Program-made: the position numbers and the translations under genes
In this document: positions 37,489 through 47,688 of the stretch, one piece after another
How positions within the stretch are numbered: the stretch's first letter is position 1
Layout: each line of letters starts with the position of its first letter
The notes under the pieces: model-generated
The model's input: only the letters and a program-made list of their open reading frames with translations
What the model was told of the DNA's origin: nothing
Database searches by the model: none
Assembly: GCA_003288255.1 (NCBI GenBank)
Contig: CP026600.1
Span: 2,418,001 to 2,482,000 of the forward strand
Source: Clostridiaceae bacterium 14S0207
Lineage (GTDB): Bacteria > Bacillota > Clostridia > Clostridiales > Clostridiaceae
Length of the DNA stretch: 64,000 nt
Direction: 5' to 3'

Positions 37489-38031
37489 TTAAATTTCACT
37501 CTCTATTTTATTCATAGCTTCTACAAATTCATCTCTACTAATACCATAATTATTTAATCTTGTAATCATTTGATTTGTATTTCCATATCCAATTCCTAAT
37601 TTTTTACCTAAAAGCTCTCTTCTATTCTTAGAATCATCTTTTCCTGTAAGTCCCCAAAAAATCATGTCTTCTATATTAAAGAATTCTCTTTTTTCGGTAA
37701 CCTCAAATTTAGTGTTTTTAAGAGCTCTTAGAATAGCCTCTGGACATGCATTTTCTACTCCGATATCCCCATCTTTAGTACCTTCATCTCTTCCAATATA
37801 AGCATGTTTAACATTAGGTACCCTTTTAGAAATTATCTTTCTAATTTTTTCTCCTGCAAAATCAGGATCTGTCAAAATAATAACACCACATCTTTTTTGA
37901 GCTTCTTTTATTTTTTCTATTACTTTTCTATTTATTCCAAAACCACCAACGGCTATTATTTCAGCATCAACTGCTTTTTTTACAGCAGTAATATCATCTC
38001 TGCCTTCAACCACAATAACTTCTTTTATCAT
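37489..38031 (-). CDS. rnmV: Ribonuclease M5
   Basis: The 180-aa Toprim-domain nuclease matures 5S rRNA. The Toprim glutamate is in VIVVEGRDDITAVKKAVD and the aspartate pair in ILTDPDFAGEKIRK. The C-terminal half has GVENACPEAILRAL and LTGKDDSKNRRELLGKKLGIGYGN, which is specific to M5. ATG follows GGAGGAAACTAA. It is coupled to ksgA. Confidence 0.95.
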   Translation of the reverse strand: MIKEVIVVEGRDDITAVKKAVDAEIIAVGGFGINRKVIEKIKEAQKRCGVIILTDPDFAGEKIRKIISKRVPNVKHAYIGRDEGTKDGDIGVENACPEAILRALKNTKFEVTEKREFFNIEDMIFWGLTGKDDSKNRRELLGKKLGIGYGNTNQMITRLNNYGISRDEFVEAMNKIESEI

Positions 38032-38117
38032 TTAGTTTCCTCCAAAGTTTATTATTCAATATTAAACTATTTAATTATACTATAATAAGAAATAAAATAA
38101 AATCTAATAATATTTGC

Positions 38118-39557
38118 CTAAAATCTAAAATATATAAATGGATTAAAGTTTGACCCTGTTATGTATAATATAGAAATAATAAACATACTCATTAATATAG
38201 CTATCCACATACCTTCTTTTATAACTATAATTAAATTATTCTCAGTCTTAATCTTACTATTAAATAAGAAATTTAATTTTTTAATTAAAGGTGTAGAAAA
38301 TATTATTCCTATTATTATAAAAAACATATACTCTTTATCTATAACCCCATATATTTGATTAACTTTCGTAAAATCAACCTTAAACATTCCCTTAATATAC
38401 TTTAATGCTAATTTAAAATTATTTGCCCTAAAAAATACCCATCCGACTAAAACAACAAGCATAGTGTAAATTCTTTGTAGTATAGTAGGTACTTTCTGCA
38501 ATAGTTCTCCAAACTTTCCTCTCTCTAAAATAAGGAACATTCCATGAAATAATCCCCAAATAATAAAATTCCAACTAGCACCGTGCCATAATCCTGTAGC
38601 AAAAAATACAATTACTAAATTTCTATAAGTTTTAAATTTTCCCACTCTACTTCCACCTAAGGGAATATATAAATAATCTCTAAACCAAGTAGATAATGAA
38701 ATATGCCACCTTCTCCAAAATTCTTTTATACTCTTAGAGATATATGGATAATTAAAATTCTCTAAAAAATCAAAACCAAACATTTTTCCGAGACCTATTG
38801 CCATATCCGAATATCCTGAAAAATCATAGTATATTTGTAATGCATAACAAACTATCCCTAACCAAACCAATACTGTATTACTATAAAAAGAAGGCTCTTT
38901 AAAAACATAATCTACTATAAAACCATTGGAATTTGCTATTAATACTTTTTTTGAAAGGCCTATTATAAATCTTTCTATTCCATGTGTAAATTTATATAGA
39001 TTTACTTTTCTAGTATTAATTTGTTCTTCTATATCTATATATCTAACTATTGGTCCTGCAATAAGTTGTGGGAATAGCATAATATATAATCCAAGGTTTA
39101 TAATACTTTTTTGTGGTGCTACCTCTTCCCTATAAACATCAATAATATAAGACATCATCTGGAATGTAAAAAATGAAATTCCTATGGGTAATACTATTTT
39201 GTTATTAATAATACTGAAATTATTATTGAATATTTTCCCTATATGTTCAACATTATGAATAAAAAAATTAAAATATTTAAAATACCCTAATATGCTTAGA
39301 TTAAATAATACACCTAATATAAGTATACATTTTTTTATATTATTATTTTTCTTATATTTTCCTATTAAAATACCAATTAAATAATTTACTATAATAGAAA
39401 AAAGCATTAAAATAAGATATTTCGCACCACCCCAAGAATAAAATATTAAAGAACCAAGGAGTAAAACGAAATTTTTAAACTTTTTATCCGAAAAAAAATA
39501 AATGATTAACATCAATGGTAAAAATATGAATAAAAATGTCGGTGAACTAAATACCAT
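38118..39557 (-). CDS. AlgI-like MBOAT O-acyltransferase
   Basis: The 479-aa membrane protein has about ten to twelve helices. It has the MBOAT region with PIGISFFTFQMMSYIIDVYR, FPQLIAGPIVRY, YYDFSGYSDMAIGLGKMFGF, the family arginine/tryptophan stretch EFWRRWHISLSTWFRDY and the catalytic histidine in TGLWHGASWNFIIWGL. AlgI-type proteins pass acetyl groups across the membrane to exopolysaccharides or cell-wall polymers. The next gene downstream in transcription is rnmV; the gene upstream encodes the extracellular partner, 9 bases away. Confidence 0.92.
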   Translation of the reverse strand: MVFSSPTFLFIFLPLMLIIYFFSDKKFKNFVLLLGSLIFYSWGGAKYLILMLFSIIVNYLIGILIGKYKKNNNIKKCILILGVLFNLSILGYFKYFNFFIHNVEHIGKIFNNNFSIINNKIVLPIGISFFTFQMMSYIIDVYREEVAPQKSIINLGLYIMLFPQLIAGPIVRYIDIEEQINTRKVNLYKFTHGIERFIIGLSKKVLIANSNGFIVDYVFKEPSFYSNTVLVWLGIVCYALQIYYDFSGYSDMAIGLGKMFGFDFLENFNYPYISKSIKEFWRRWHISLSTWFRDYLYIPLGGSRVGKFKTYRNLVIVFFATGLWHGASWNFIIWGLFHGMFLILERGKFGELLQKVPTILQRIYTMLVVLVGWVFFRANNFKLALKYIKGMFKVDFTKVNQIYGVIDKEYMFFIIIGIIFSTPLIKKLNFLFNSKIKTENNLIIVIKEGMWIAILMSMFIISILYITGSNFNPFIYFRF

Positions 39558-39566
39558 ACTTCCTCC

Positions 39567-41243
39567 CTATCTTCCTTCCCCTATATAATATACTTTCATA
39601 GAAAACCAACGATTATTATTTTTCTTAACTTCATTCTGTGAGTTATCAACATCACAAAATCTAAAAGCAGAATTCATTTTTAAATCAACCTTATACAAAT
39701 GATCTTTTGATATATTAAATTTATTCTTAGGAATATTTATATTATAAATTCCTGACTTATTTATAGGAACTTTACAAACCAACTTTCCATTAACATAAAT
39801 ATCTAATTGAGGATTATTAGAAGATTTCTTTAAATAGTCTAAAGGAATATAGGTCTTAATGCTAATTCCACTATCTTCTATTTGCCTGTTTTTTAATTGT
39901 ACAATCCCTTCATCAGACATCCAATTATAATATCCATTTTCATCTTTATTTACTGTAAAAAATCCTGTACTTTTGTAAGTTAAATCTTCTGGTGTACTAG
40001 CGGACTCAAAATTTTTAATATATTCATACTTAGGAAATCCCTTTGTATTTAGATAATCTTTAAAAATTTCAATAAATCCTTCTCCCATATTATTAAGAGC
40101 CGTTTGATTAACTTCAAGAATAATCATATCCTTATTAGATAAATATCTATCTAAATATGCATTACTTAACTCCTTATTATTTTTATCTATTGCAACCTGC
40201 TCATTAACCATTTGTTGAAATTTATATCTTCTTACAAACTTTTTATAGAACATGAAGTCCATTTCATTAACAACTCTATTCATTCTTAAATATTTAATAA
40301 GTTGCCAATTGAAACTTCCACCTTCAATAAATATATTAGGCATATTTCGTGTATCTTTTTTCTCCGATTTCACTATAGGAGATTGAAATTTATACTTTTC
40401 CTTACTTTTAAAATTTAAAACAGATTGTATATCTACATCTTCTTCATTAAAAGATTTATTACTTTCTAATATATCATCTACATATATATTAGTTAAATCT
40501 AACTTTGAGGTTTTATTAACATAATCTACAAATCCATTTACTACCTTCGCTGCTGTCACAAATGTCCAATGGGTTCCATATTTTGAATATAAAGGCGTAT
40601 TAAATAATTTCTTGTTATATTCTATATACTTAACACTATCAAAGTATTTAATATCTGTATCGTTTAAAATGTTTAAAAACCTATAATAATCTCTACTTTT
40701 TCCTTGTCTGTCTTTATGTAACGTTCCTTCTCTCATTGCCCTTTCTGGTAAATATTCATGATAAAAATGAGCCTTACTTGGAGTTATTATCAGATAGAAT
40801 TCTTTTCCAGATTTATTACACATTCTTCTTATTTCATCTATATTATATACTAATTTTTTTAAATCTTTATCAGAAGTAGTTTTTCTAAGTCCTAAATATT
40901 CATCTACATAATCTGGTTCAAACAGCATTCCTTCTTTACCTTTTATTGCACCTGGTAATGCAGATTTATCAAATATATTAAATTTTAATTTTGAATACAA
41001 TTTAATAAAATTATTTCTTAAAGAAAAGTTACCACTATACCATTCCTCGAGATCTTTTTGATATGATCCCTTTAAATAACTCCTTAAAGAAAATGTAGGT
41101 TTATTCTTTTCTATAATTGCTCCTTTTAGTTTTGGAGTTTTTATTAAATGAACTTTTTCATTTATACATACAGAACTAATTATTATAATAAATAAAATAA
41201 CTATAATATGATTTTTTCTTTTATTCGTAAATTTATCTTCCAT
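39567..41243 (-). CDS. AlgJ/AlgX-like (DHHW family) extracellular acetylation partner
   Basis: The 558-aa protein starts at ATG 41243, six to seven bases after AAGGA; the ATG at 41249 is too close. One N-terminal helix (IIVILFIIIISSVCI) anchors a large external domain. It shows FYLIITPSKAHFYHEYLPE, SKYGTHWTFVTAA (the SGNH-type histidine region, HW) and NIFIEGGSFNWQLIKYL (a serine in place of the DS/GDSF nucleophile context). These match AlgJ/AlgX proteins that complete O-acetylation begun by AlgI. The polymer modified is unknown. Confidence 0.82.
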   Translation of the reverse strand: MEDKFTNKRKNHIIVILFIIIISSVCINEKVHLIKTPKLKGAIIEKNKPTFSLRSYLKGSYQKDLEEWYSGNFSLRNNFIKLYSKLKFNIFDKSALPGAIKGKEGMLFEPDYVDEYLGLRKTTSDKDLKKLVYNIDEIRRMCNKSGKEFYLIITPSKAHFYHEYLPERAMREGTLHKDRQGKSRDYYRFLNILNDTDIKYFDSVKYIEYNKKLFNTPLYSKYGTHWTFVTAAKVVNGFVDYVNKTSKLDLTNIYVDDILESNKSFNEEDVDIQSVLNFKSKEKYKFQSPIVKSEKKDTRNMPNIFIEGGSFNWQLIKYLRMNRVVNEMDFMFYKKFVRRYKFQQMVNEQVAIDKNNKELSNAYLDRYLSNKDMIILEVNQTALNNMGEGFIEIFKDYLNTKGFPKYEYIKNFESASTPEDLTYKSTGFFTVNKDENGYYNWMSDEGIVQLKNRQIEDSGISIKTYIPLDYLKKSSNNPQLDIYVNGKLVCKVPINKSGIYNINIPKNKFNISKDHLYKVDLKMNSAFRFCDVDNSQNEVKKNNNRWFSMKVYYIGEGR

Positions 41244-41321
41244 ATGCATTCCTTCTTTCTTTTTGATTATTTTCCTATTCTACTTATTAATTATACACTA
41301 ATTTTAATTGTAAATATAAAA

Positions 41322-41345
41322 AAAGGAAGCTTACTAGCTCCCTTT
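41322..41345 (-). terminator. Terminator after yabE
   Basis: Ten-base arms 41322-41331 and 41336-41345 pair with one G-U around a 4-base loop, and seven T follow on the minus strand. Confidence 0.85.
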
Positions 41346-41362
41346 AAGTATTTCTTTATATA

Positions 41363-42400
41363 TTATTCTAGAATGTATAAATCTACATATTGCATACCCC
41401 AATCGGTAGCTTCAGAATAAGAATTCATATAAAGATCTATTTTATTCCCTTTTATTGCTCCACCTGTATCCTCAGCAATAGCTAAGCCATAACCTTCTAC
41501 ATAAACCTTAGTTCCTAAAGGTATAATTGATGGATCTACTGCTATGGTACTATATCCACTTGAATTTCTTCTTGCTTTTGTTCCACTTGCTGTCCTTCCT
41601 GCATAAGGGTCATCTCTAACCCCTTGTGGATTAAAATCAGCTGTATACGCAGTAGCTTTAACTCTTAGTTTTCTAGCATAACTCATTTTTGAACCACGAG
41701 AAGCCTTAACCACGTTTAAAGTTCCTACAGCTAATATTTGATTTATAGGTTGTTTTAAAATTTTCTCTTCAACTACATGCCTTGAAACTTCTTTTCCATC
41801 CTCATATACTACCTTAGTAGCTATAAGTTTTTCTCCAGTTTTACCATTTTGGATTACTTTTTCAGTTCCTGTCTCATACTCTTTAGTTTCTCTAACCTCT
41901 TTTGCAAATCGAATTGGTTCCGATTTCTTTTCAATTTTTTCATTTACTCTGGTAATCTTAACATTTAACCCTTCTTTAATTGCAGTCTTAGGATCTAGAG
42001 ATAACTTGTCTAATTTTTCAACTTTAATCTTTTGAGCTACAAGTAACTCTTTTACAGTATCCTCTGGAGATTTTACATTCAACTGTTTACCATCAACAGA
42101 TACAGTTACATTAACAGCCCTTTTAATATTTATATTATCTCCATCTTTTACTTTACTGTTCGCATTAACAGAAATTTTATCATGTCTATCTAAGGCTATA
42201 CCATTGTTGTCTAAAATATTTTTCAAATTACTGCTCAATGTCGTTATAGTTTTAGTTTGTCCATCTATTGTTATAGTTATAGTTTTTCTTAAAGAAAAAA
42301 TCGTCATCGTCATACAAGTTACAACTAAAACAAATATAAAAAGGGTCTTGGGCATGCTGGAAAAGTAATGTTTTAATTTTCCTTTTGACATCATACTCAT
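41363..42400 (-). CDS. yabE: YabE-like G5 and 3D domain cell-wall protein
   Basis: The 345-aa product has an N-terminal membrane segment (TLFIFVLVVTCMTMTIFSL). Two DUF348 domains follow (about 44-90 and 97-145), then a G5 domain (about 155-235, EVRETKEYETGTEKVIQNGK). A C-terminal 3D domain (about 250-345) has ATAYTADFNPQ, GTKVYVEGYG and the three-aspartate pattern AEDTGGAIKGNKIDLY. 3D domains resemble MltA lytic transglycosylases. The place between tatD and rnmV matches B. subtilis yabE. ATG 42400 follows GGAGGG, with a strong promoter 33 bases upstream. Confidence 0.92.
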   Translation of the reverse strand: MSMMSKGKLKHYFSSMPKTLFIFVLVVTCMTMTIFSLRKTITITIDGQTKTITTLSSNLKNILDNNGIALDRHDKISVNANSKVKDGDNINIKRAVNVTVSVDGKQLNVKSPEDTVKELLVAQKIKVEKLDKLSLDPKTAIKEGLNVKITRVNEKIEKKSEPIRFAKEVRETKEYETGTEKVIQNGKTGEKLIATKVVYEDGKEVSRHVVEEKILKQPINQILAVGTLNVVKASRGSKMSYARKLRVKATAYTADFNPQGVRDDPYAGRTASGTKARRNSSGYSTIAVDPSIIPLGTKVYVEGYGLAIAEDTGGAIKGNKIDLYMNSYSEATDWGMQYVDLYILE

Positions 42401-42432
42401 ACTTGGTTCCCTCCTTCAAAGAGTCTTTGTGT

Positions 42433-42461
42433 ATTATACCCTAAATCTTCTTTAGCGTCAA
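42433..42461 (-). promoter_or_regulatory. Promoter for yabE
   Basis: TTGACG (42456-42461) and TATAAT (42433-42438) on the minus strand are 17 bases apart. Confidence 0.8.
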
Positions 42462-42733
42462 ATAAGGGTCATAGCACTTTGACATCAAATGCATTATTTG
42501 CATAATATATACTGATATTTATTTACCAGTTATATGAATAGAAGGTTATATTTTTATGACTTGTAATAATTATATGTAACAACTATGTTTATAATTACTA
42601 TGAATACAAATAACATCTTATTTTCATGCTATATTAATCCAAATATTCCTTTTAATTCCAAAACTGTTTTTCTAGAAAATTGGTATAAATTACACATTTT
42701 TTATCCAAACATTATACCATATTATTTATTGTT
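42462..42733. other. Intergenic region between tatD and yabE
   Basis: About 270 AT-rich bases. TGG-TATAAT (minus strand, TATAAT at 42711-42716) forms an extended -10 element with no clear -35, so a longer yabE transcript is possible. I see no aptamer and no gene. Confidence 0.4.
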
Positions 42734-43501
42734 TTACCATATCTTAAGAAATTTTTTTGCATTTTGTATTGTTATATTTGCAACCTCATCTTTTTGCATT
42801 TCTTTTATTTCTGCAATCTTTTCAATAACATATTCAATATAATTTGATTGATTTCTTTTTCCCCTAAAAGGTACTGGAGTCATATAAGGGCAATCTGTTT
42901 CTACCAAAAGCTTATCCATCGGTACTTCCTTTACAACATCAATAATCTTTTTAGCGTTTTTAAAAGTTACAACACCTGTAATTCCTATATAATAATCAGC
43001 TTTTAAACATTCTCTAGCAAATTCTACTGATCCTGAAAAGCAGTGTACAACCCCCTTAACTTCTGGAAACATTTTAATTATTTCTAAGGTATCCCCATGT
43101 GCATCTCTGTCATGAATTACTACCGGTAAATTTAATTCTTTAGCTAACTCCATTTGTTTTATAAAAACTTTTTTTTGCACTTCTTTACTAGGATTTTCAT
43201 CCCAATAATAATCTAGTCCAATTTCTCCTATAGCCTTAACCTTATCATTTTTAGCTAATATTTTTAATTCGTTTACTATATCTTCATTAAACTCTTCAGC
43301 CTCTTCTGGATGAACTCCTATTGCTGCATAAATAAAATCATACTTTTCAGCAAGTTGAACAGAAGTTTTTGAGGTTTCAAGAGAAACTCCACAGTTTAAA
43401 ATACCCACTATTCCTTTTTCATTGTGAAGTCCCTCTATAAGACTATATCTATCACTATTAAAACTTTCATCATCATAATGTGCATGTGAATCAAATATCA
43501 T
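42734..43501 (-). CDS. tatD: TatD-family metal-dependent DNase
   Basis: The 255-aa TIM-barrel hydrolase has the metal-binding start IFDSHAHYDDESF, AIGVHPEEAEEF, GEIGLDYYWDENPSKEVQ, VIHDRDAHGDTL, VVHCFSGS and VETDCPYMTPVPFRGKRNQS. This is the full TatD signature set. It acts as a 3'-5' exonuclease in DNA or RNA turnover. It follows the DUF445 gene and precedes yabE, matching yabD in the Bacillus order. Confidence 0.95.
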   Translation of the reverse strand: MIFDSHAHYDDESFNSDRYSLIEGLHNEKGIVGILNCGVSLETSKTSVQLAEKYDFIYAAIGVHPEEAEEFNEDIVNELKILAKNDKVKAIGEIGLDYYWDENPSKEVQKKVFIKQMELAKELNLPVVIHDRDAHGDTLEIIKMFPEVKGVVHCFSGSVEFARECLKADYYIGITGVVTFKNAKKIIDVVKEVPMDKLLVETDCPYMTPVPFRGKRNQSNYIEYVIEKIAEIKEMQKDEVANITIQNAKKFLKIW

Positions 43502-43532
43502 AAAATTTCCCCCCCATATTAATATTAGTGAT

Positions 43533-45043
43533 TTAAAGCAAGCTACTTATAAATGGTGTTAAAATACCAAGTATTCCACCCAAAAGTGCACCAAGCCATG
43601 TAATAGCTTTTAATTCTTTGTTAGCTATTTCTATAATTATATCTTCAGTAAATCTTACATCTAGTTCATTGATTTTTTCTTCAACTATATTAGATATATC
43701 TAAGGATTTAATTATATCTTCACTACTTCCTTTGATAATTTTATTATATATTTTATTTACAATTTCTTCTTTATTTATATCCCCACCTATACTCTCTATT
43801 GAAATTATATCCATTATTTTCTTATTCAAAACATAGTGTATAACTTTTTTGCTTAAACTTTTAATCACACCTTCAAATGAATTACTTGTTATAATCTTAT
43901 TATAAAAGAAGGTTATAATCTTTTCCTTTGAACTACCAACCTCTTCTATTAAAGTATTTAATGTTAATTTCTTATCATCCATTTTTTCTTCTATATTATT
44001 TAAAATTTCAACTAAGAAATCTTCACTTAAAACTTTATTTTCAAATAAAGTTGCAATATCAACTATAACACCTTTTCTATCTTCTTCGTTAAATCCATTA
44101 ACTACTGTTTCCAAATGATTTTGCATAACTTTTTCAAGTTCATTGTTTATAAATCTAGCTATTCCTATTTTATTTTTCTCTTCATCTAGAATCTCAGAAA
44201 TTATAGATGTAAATTTATCATATATAGAATCAGTATTTAAAAACATAGCCATCATAGGATTAAGTTTATTTTTTATAATATCATCTATTATATTTCTTAT
44301 ACTTTCTTTAGATTGATTTTGTTTTAAAAACTCTTTAATTTCATTAGCAATCTCTTCTCTATGATCAAAAACATAATCTTGAGCACCATCTTGTATAAAA
44401 TCGGGAACAATTTCATTTAGCTTTGTGCCCTCTTCAATTTTTTTCTCTAATTTATTTTGAAAATAATTTATAACTTTATCATTAAATTCCTTTGAACTCT
44501 TATAGTTATTAATTAGATTAAATATAGTATTTTTTATATTACTTCTATACTCATCTTTTATGCTTTTATTTAATGGATAAGAAAAGACCTTATCTATTCC
44601 TTCCTTTACTAAGGCATAACTTTCTTTTTTAAATTCTTCTTTTTTACATATTTCATTAAAGCTTTAGAAAGTTTATCTTCATAATTTAAAATAACTTGGT
44701 CATTGTTTTCTTTAAAGATTTTTTTAGTTAGCTCCCCGATAGGTTTTTCTCCATTAAAAACTTTATCTATTTTATCTGTAATAATTTCATAAACTTTATC
44801 TTTAACTTCTTTTCTTTCCAAGGACTTAGTCAATGTTTCTTCTGTAAGTAAATGTTCTCCTACTGCTTTTCCAACACTTTTAGAAATTCTATATCTCTCT
44901 TTTGGTATAAGTCCTGGGGTAAATGGAATCTTAATATTAAAAATTCTTTTTTCTTCATAAGGTCTAAATAACATTTTTATAGCTAGCCAATTGGTTAGAT
45001 ATCCAATAATAGCTCCTATTAAAATTGAAATCAAATATTTCAT
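43533..45043 (-). pseudogene. DUF445 (YheB-like) membrane protein, split by a -1 frameshift
   Basis: The ATG at 45043 (after GAGGTG) opens a frame with the DUF445 start KYLISILIGAIIGYLTNWLAIKMLFRP and IPFTPGLIPKERYRISKSVG; it stops at 44609. The -1 frame carries on with KKEEFKKESYALVKEGID without stops down to 43533 and ends in the family's C-terminal membrane segment (WLGALLGGILGILTPFISSLL). The join is at 44640-44645 (six T on the plus strand, A AAA AAG in the coding strand). Repaired, the protein is about 503 aa, normal for the family. The N-terminal piece alone would be a 144-aa fragment; an ATG at 44255 could begin a C-terminal piece. Function is unknown; YheB is linked to the spore coat. 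Confidence 0.82.
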
Positions 45044-45108
45044 ATCTTCACCTCTACATCATTTTATTAATCTTAAAGTTATTTTCTTTATTAATTATAG
45101 TTGATTTA

Positions 45109-45143
45109 AATTACTTAAAATCCCTTAATGATTTTAAGTAATT
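45109..45143. repeat. 14-bp perfect hairpin upstream of the DUF445 gene
   Basis: Arms 45109-45122 and 45130-45143 are exactly complementary. No T run follows on the minus strand, so it is a weak terminator candidate or an RNA structure in the leader. Confidence 0.5.
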
Positions 45144-45257
45144 ATTTCTTCTCTTATATAGAATATGTATTTACACTTATTTATGTTTTACTATGTTTTA
45201 AAATAATAGTCAATTATATTCTTATACTATTTTCTAAAAATTTATTATATATTATAC

Positions 45258-45321
45258 AAAACAAAATGACACTAATAATTTACAGATTTCCATCTCCAAA
45301 TTATTTTAGTGTCATTTGTTT
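45258..45321 (-). terminator. Terminator after metG
   Basis: Arms of 24 bases (45258-45281 and 45298-45321) with two or so mismatches, centred on AATGACACTAA and its complement, 34 bases after the metG stop. Confidence 0.75.
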
Positions 45322-45354
45322 CATAAAACTATATGAAATAGTTTTAAAATTTTA

Positions 45355-47316
45355 TTATCTTACAACACTTCCTGTTGGAAGATTTTTAGTAATAGTTGCT
45401 AAAGTAAGTTCACTATCATCATTTGTTGATGCAGCTAAAATCATTCCTTGGGATAATTCTCCCCTTAATTTAACTGGCTTTAAATTAACAACCATTATAA
45501 CTTTTTGTCCTACTAATTCCTCAGGTTTATAGAACTTAGCAATACCTGATATTACCTGTCTAACTTCTCCACCTAAATCAACCTTAAGTTTTAAAAGCTT
45601 ATTTGCTTTTTTAACAGGTTCGCACTCTAAAACCTTGGCTATTCTTAAATCTATTTTTTCAAAATCTTCTATTGTTATTTCTTCTTTAATTGGAAGCATT
45701 TCTTGAGTTTTTTCTGTACCATTCATTTCTGCCGCAATTTTTCTTTGCTCTTCGGCAACCTTTTCAAGTTCAGCCAACTTAGCGTCTACATCTATTCTTG
45801 GGAATATAACTCCTGTTTTATTTACTTTAACTCCAGGAATTGTACCATCAAATTCTTTTAAACTTTCAAATGTAGTATTTGTAATACCTAATTGAGCATT
45901 AATTTTTTTACTTGTTTCTGGTAAAAATGCACTTAATAAAACTGAAGTAAATCTTAAAGATTCTGTTAAAACATAAAGAACTGTTGAAAGTCTTTCTTTT
46001 TTAGTTTCATCTTTTCCAAGTACCCATGGTTGAGTTTCATCTATATATTTATTTGTTCTTCTAATAAGAGCCCAAATACTGTCTAAGGCATCTGGAATTC
46101 TTAATGCATTAATTGCATCTTCAACTTTCTTAGGAGTTTCTAATGCAAGTTTTATAACTTCATCATCAAACTCTCCACTTTCTATTGGTGCTTGAATTTC
46201 ACCATCAAAATATTTATCTATCATAGTAACTGTTCTAGATACTAGATTTCCTAAATCATTAGCTAAATCTGAATTTGTCTTCTTAATAAAAATTTCATTA
46301 CTAAAAATACCATCAGCTCCAAATGGAATTTCATGTAATAGATAATATCTAACAGCATCTACACCAAAATGATTAACTAATGTTTCAGGATGTACTACAT
46401 TTCCTTTAGATTTTGACATTTTACCATCTTCAAGCATTAACCATCCATGTCCGAATACCTGCTTTGGAAGTGGTAAATCTAAAGCCATTAGCATAATTGG
46501 CCAATAAATTGTATGGAATCTTATAATATCTTTACCAACTAAATGTACATCTGCTGGCCAAAATTTTTCCATTAAATTTTCTTGTGAATTTTCATATCCT
46601 AACGCTGAAATATAATTAGATAATGCATCTATCCAAACATATACTACATGCTCTTTGTCAAACTCTACTGGAATACCCCAATCAAAACTTGTTCTTGAAA
46701 TACATAAATCTTGTAATCCTGGTTTTAAGAAGTTATTTAACATTTCATTTTTTCTTGATTCAGGTTGAATAAATTCTGGATGATTTTCAATATATTCAAT
46801 AAGTTTTGGAGCATACTTAGACATTTTAAAGAAATAAGCTTCTTCCTTAGTCTTTTCAACTGGCCTTCCACAATCAGGACATTTTCCACCTACTGCTTGT
46901 GTTTCTGTCCAGAAAGATTCACAAGGAGTACAATATAATCCTTCATAAGAACTCTTATAAATATCACCTTGATCATATAATCTCTTAAATATTTTTGATA
47001 CAGTTTCTACATGATAATCATCTGTAGTTCTTATAAATTTATCATAGCTAACATCCATTAGTTCCCACAAACTTTTAATTCCTGCAACTATTTCATCTAC
47101 ATATTCTTTAGGTGTTACACCTTTTTTTTCTGCAAGTCTTTGAATTTTTTGACCATGTTCATCAGAACCAGTTAAAAACATTACATCATAACCTGTTAAT
47201 CTTTTAAATCTAGCTACAGCATCAGCAGCAATTGTAGTATAAGTATTACCTATATGAAGTTTTGCTGATGGATAATATATTGGCGTTGTAATATAAAATG
47301 GTTTTTTATTACACAT
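45355..47316 (-). CDS. metG: Methionyl-tRNA synthetase
   Basis: The 653-aa class I synthetase has PIYYPSAKLHIGNTYTT (HIGH-type), KMSKSKGNVV (KMSKS), a zinc-knuckle region CTPCESFW...CPDCGRP and WIDALSNYISALGY. A C-terminal tRNA-binding domain is fused on (DLRIAKVLECEPVKKANKLL, about residues 550-653), giving the dimeric long form. ATG follows GGAGGAACAGT. It is controlled by a T-box leader. The Tn916-like element lies just upstream of its promoter. Confidence 0.97.
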   Translation of the reverse strand: MCNKKPFYITTPIYYPSAKLHIGNTYTTIAADAVARFKRLTGYDVMFLTGSDEHGQKIQRLAEKKGVTPKEYVDEIVAGIKSLWELMDVSYDKFIRTTDDYHVETVSKIFKRLYDQGDIYKSSYEGLYCTPCESFWTETQAVGGKCPDCGRPVEKTKEEAYFFKMSKYAPKLIEYIENHPEFIQPESRKNEMLNNFLKPGLQDLCISRTSFDWGIPVEFDKEHVVYVWIDALSNYISALGYENSQENLMEKFWPADVHLVGKDIIRFHTIYWPIMLMALDLPLPKQVFGHGWLMLEDGKMSKSKGNVVHPETLVNHFGVDAVRYYLLHEIPFGADGIFSNEIFIKKTNSDLANDLGNLVSRTVTMIDKYFDGEIQAPIESGEFDDEVIKLALETPKKVEDAINALRIPDALDSIWALIRRTNKYIDETQPWVLGKDETKKERLSTVLYVLTESLRFTSVLLSAFLPETSKKINAQLGITNTTFESLKEFDGTIPGVKVNKTGVIFPRIDVDAKLAELEKVAEEQRKIAAEMNGTEKTQEMLPIKEEITIEDFEKIDLRIAKVLECEPVKKANKLLKLKVDLGGEVRQVISGIAKFYKPEELVGQKVIMVVNLKPVKLRGELSQGMILAASTNDDSELTLATITKNLPTGSVVR

Positions 47317-47389
47317 AATACTGTTCCTCCTTCAATGTTTATTATAATAATCAATTTCTTTTTTATTAATGTTTTTATAAAATAAAAAA

Positions 47390-47660
47390 ACCTCTAAGCA
47401 CAATTGCTTAGAGGCGTTATATACGCGTTACCACTCTATTTCATATTTATGTCTTCATAAATATCTCACTAAGTGACGGCTTCAACAATTTTAGAAACTT
47501 ATCACCCTATAATATAACGGTCATTACCGTATTATTCTTACTTTATAAAAGCTCGAATAATCAACTCAGAGGCCATATTCATAAATCTCCATATCACCAG
47601 CTTTCACCTAACCTGGCTCTCTTTAAATACTTTAATTTACTACTCTTCTCTTCATAGTCT
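47390..47660 (-). promoter_or_regulatory. T-box riboswitch (tRNA-Met) in the metG leader
   Basis: On the minus strand AGAGTGGTAACGCG (plus 47424-47437) is the T-box core. The terminator stem CCTCTAAGCA / TGCTTAGAGG (47391-47414) is followed by seven T. A candidate specifier ATG (plus-strand CAT at 47574-47576) stands in the context GAATATGGCC, which fits methionine. Confidence 0.92.
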
Positions 47661-47688
47661 TTTAAAACATTTATTAATATTTATATTA

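Noticed and set aside
42462-42733. Possible ydaO/c-di-AMP riboswitch ahead of yabE
   Set aside because: Such aptamers often precede wall-hydrolase genes, but none of the conserved GC-rich blocks occur here and a strong promoter lies close to the yabE start.
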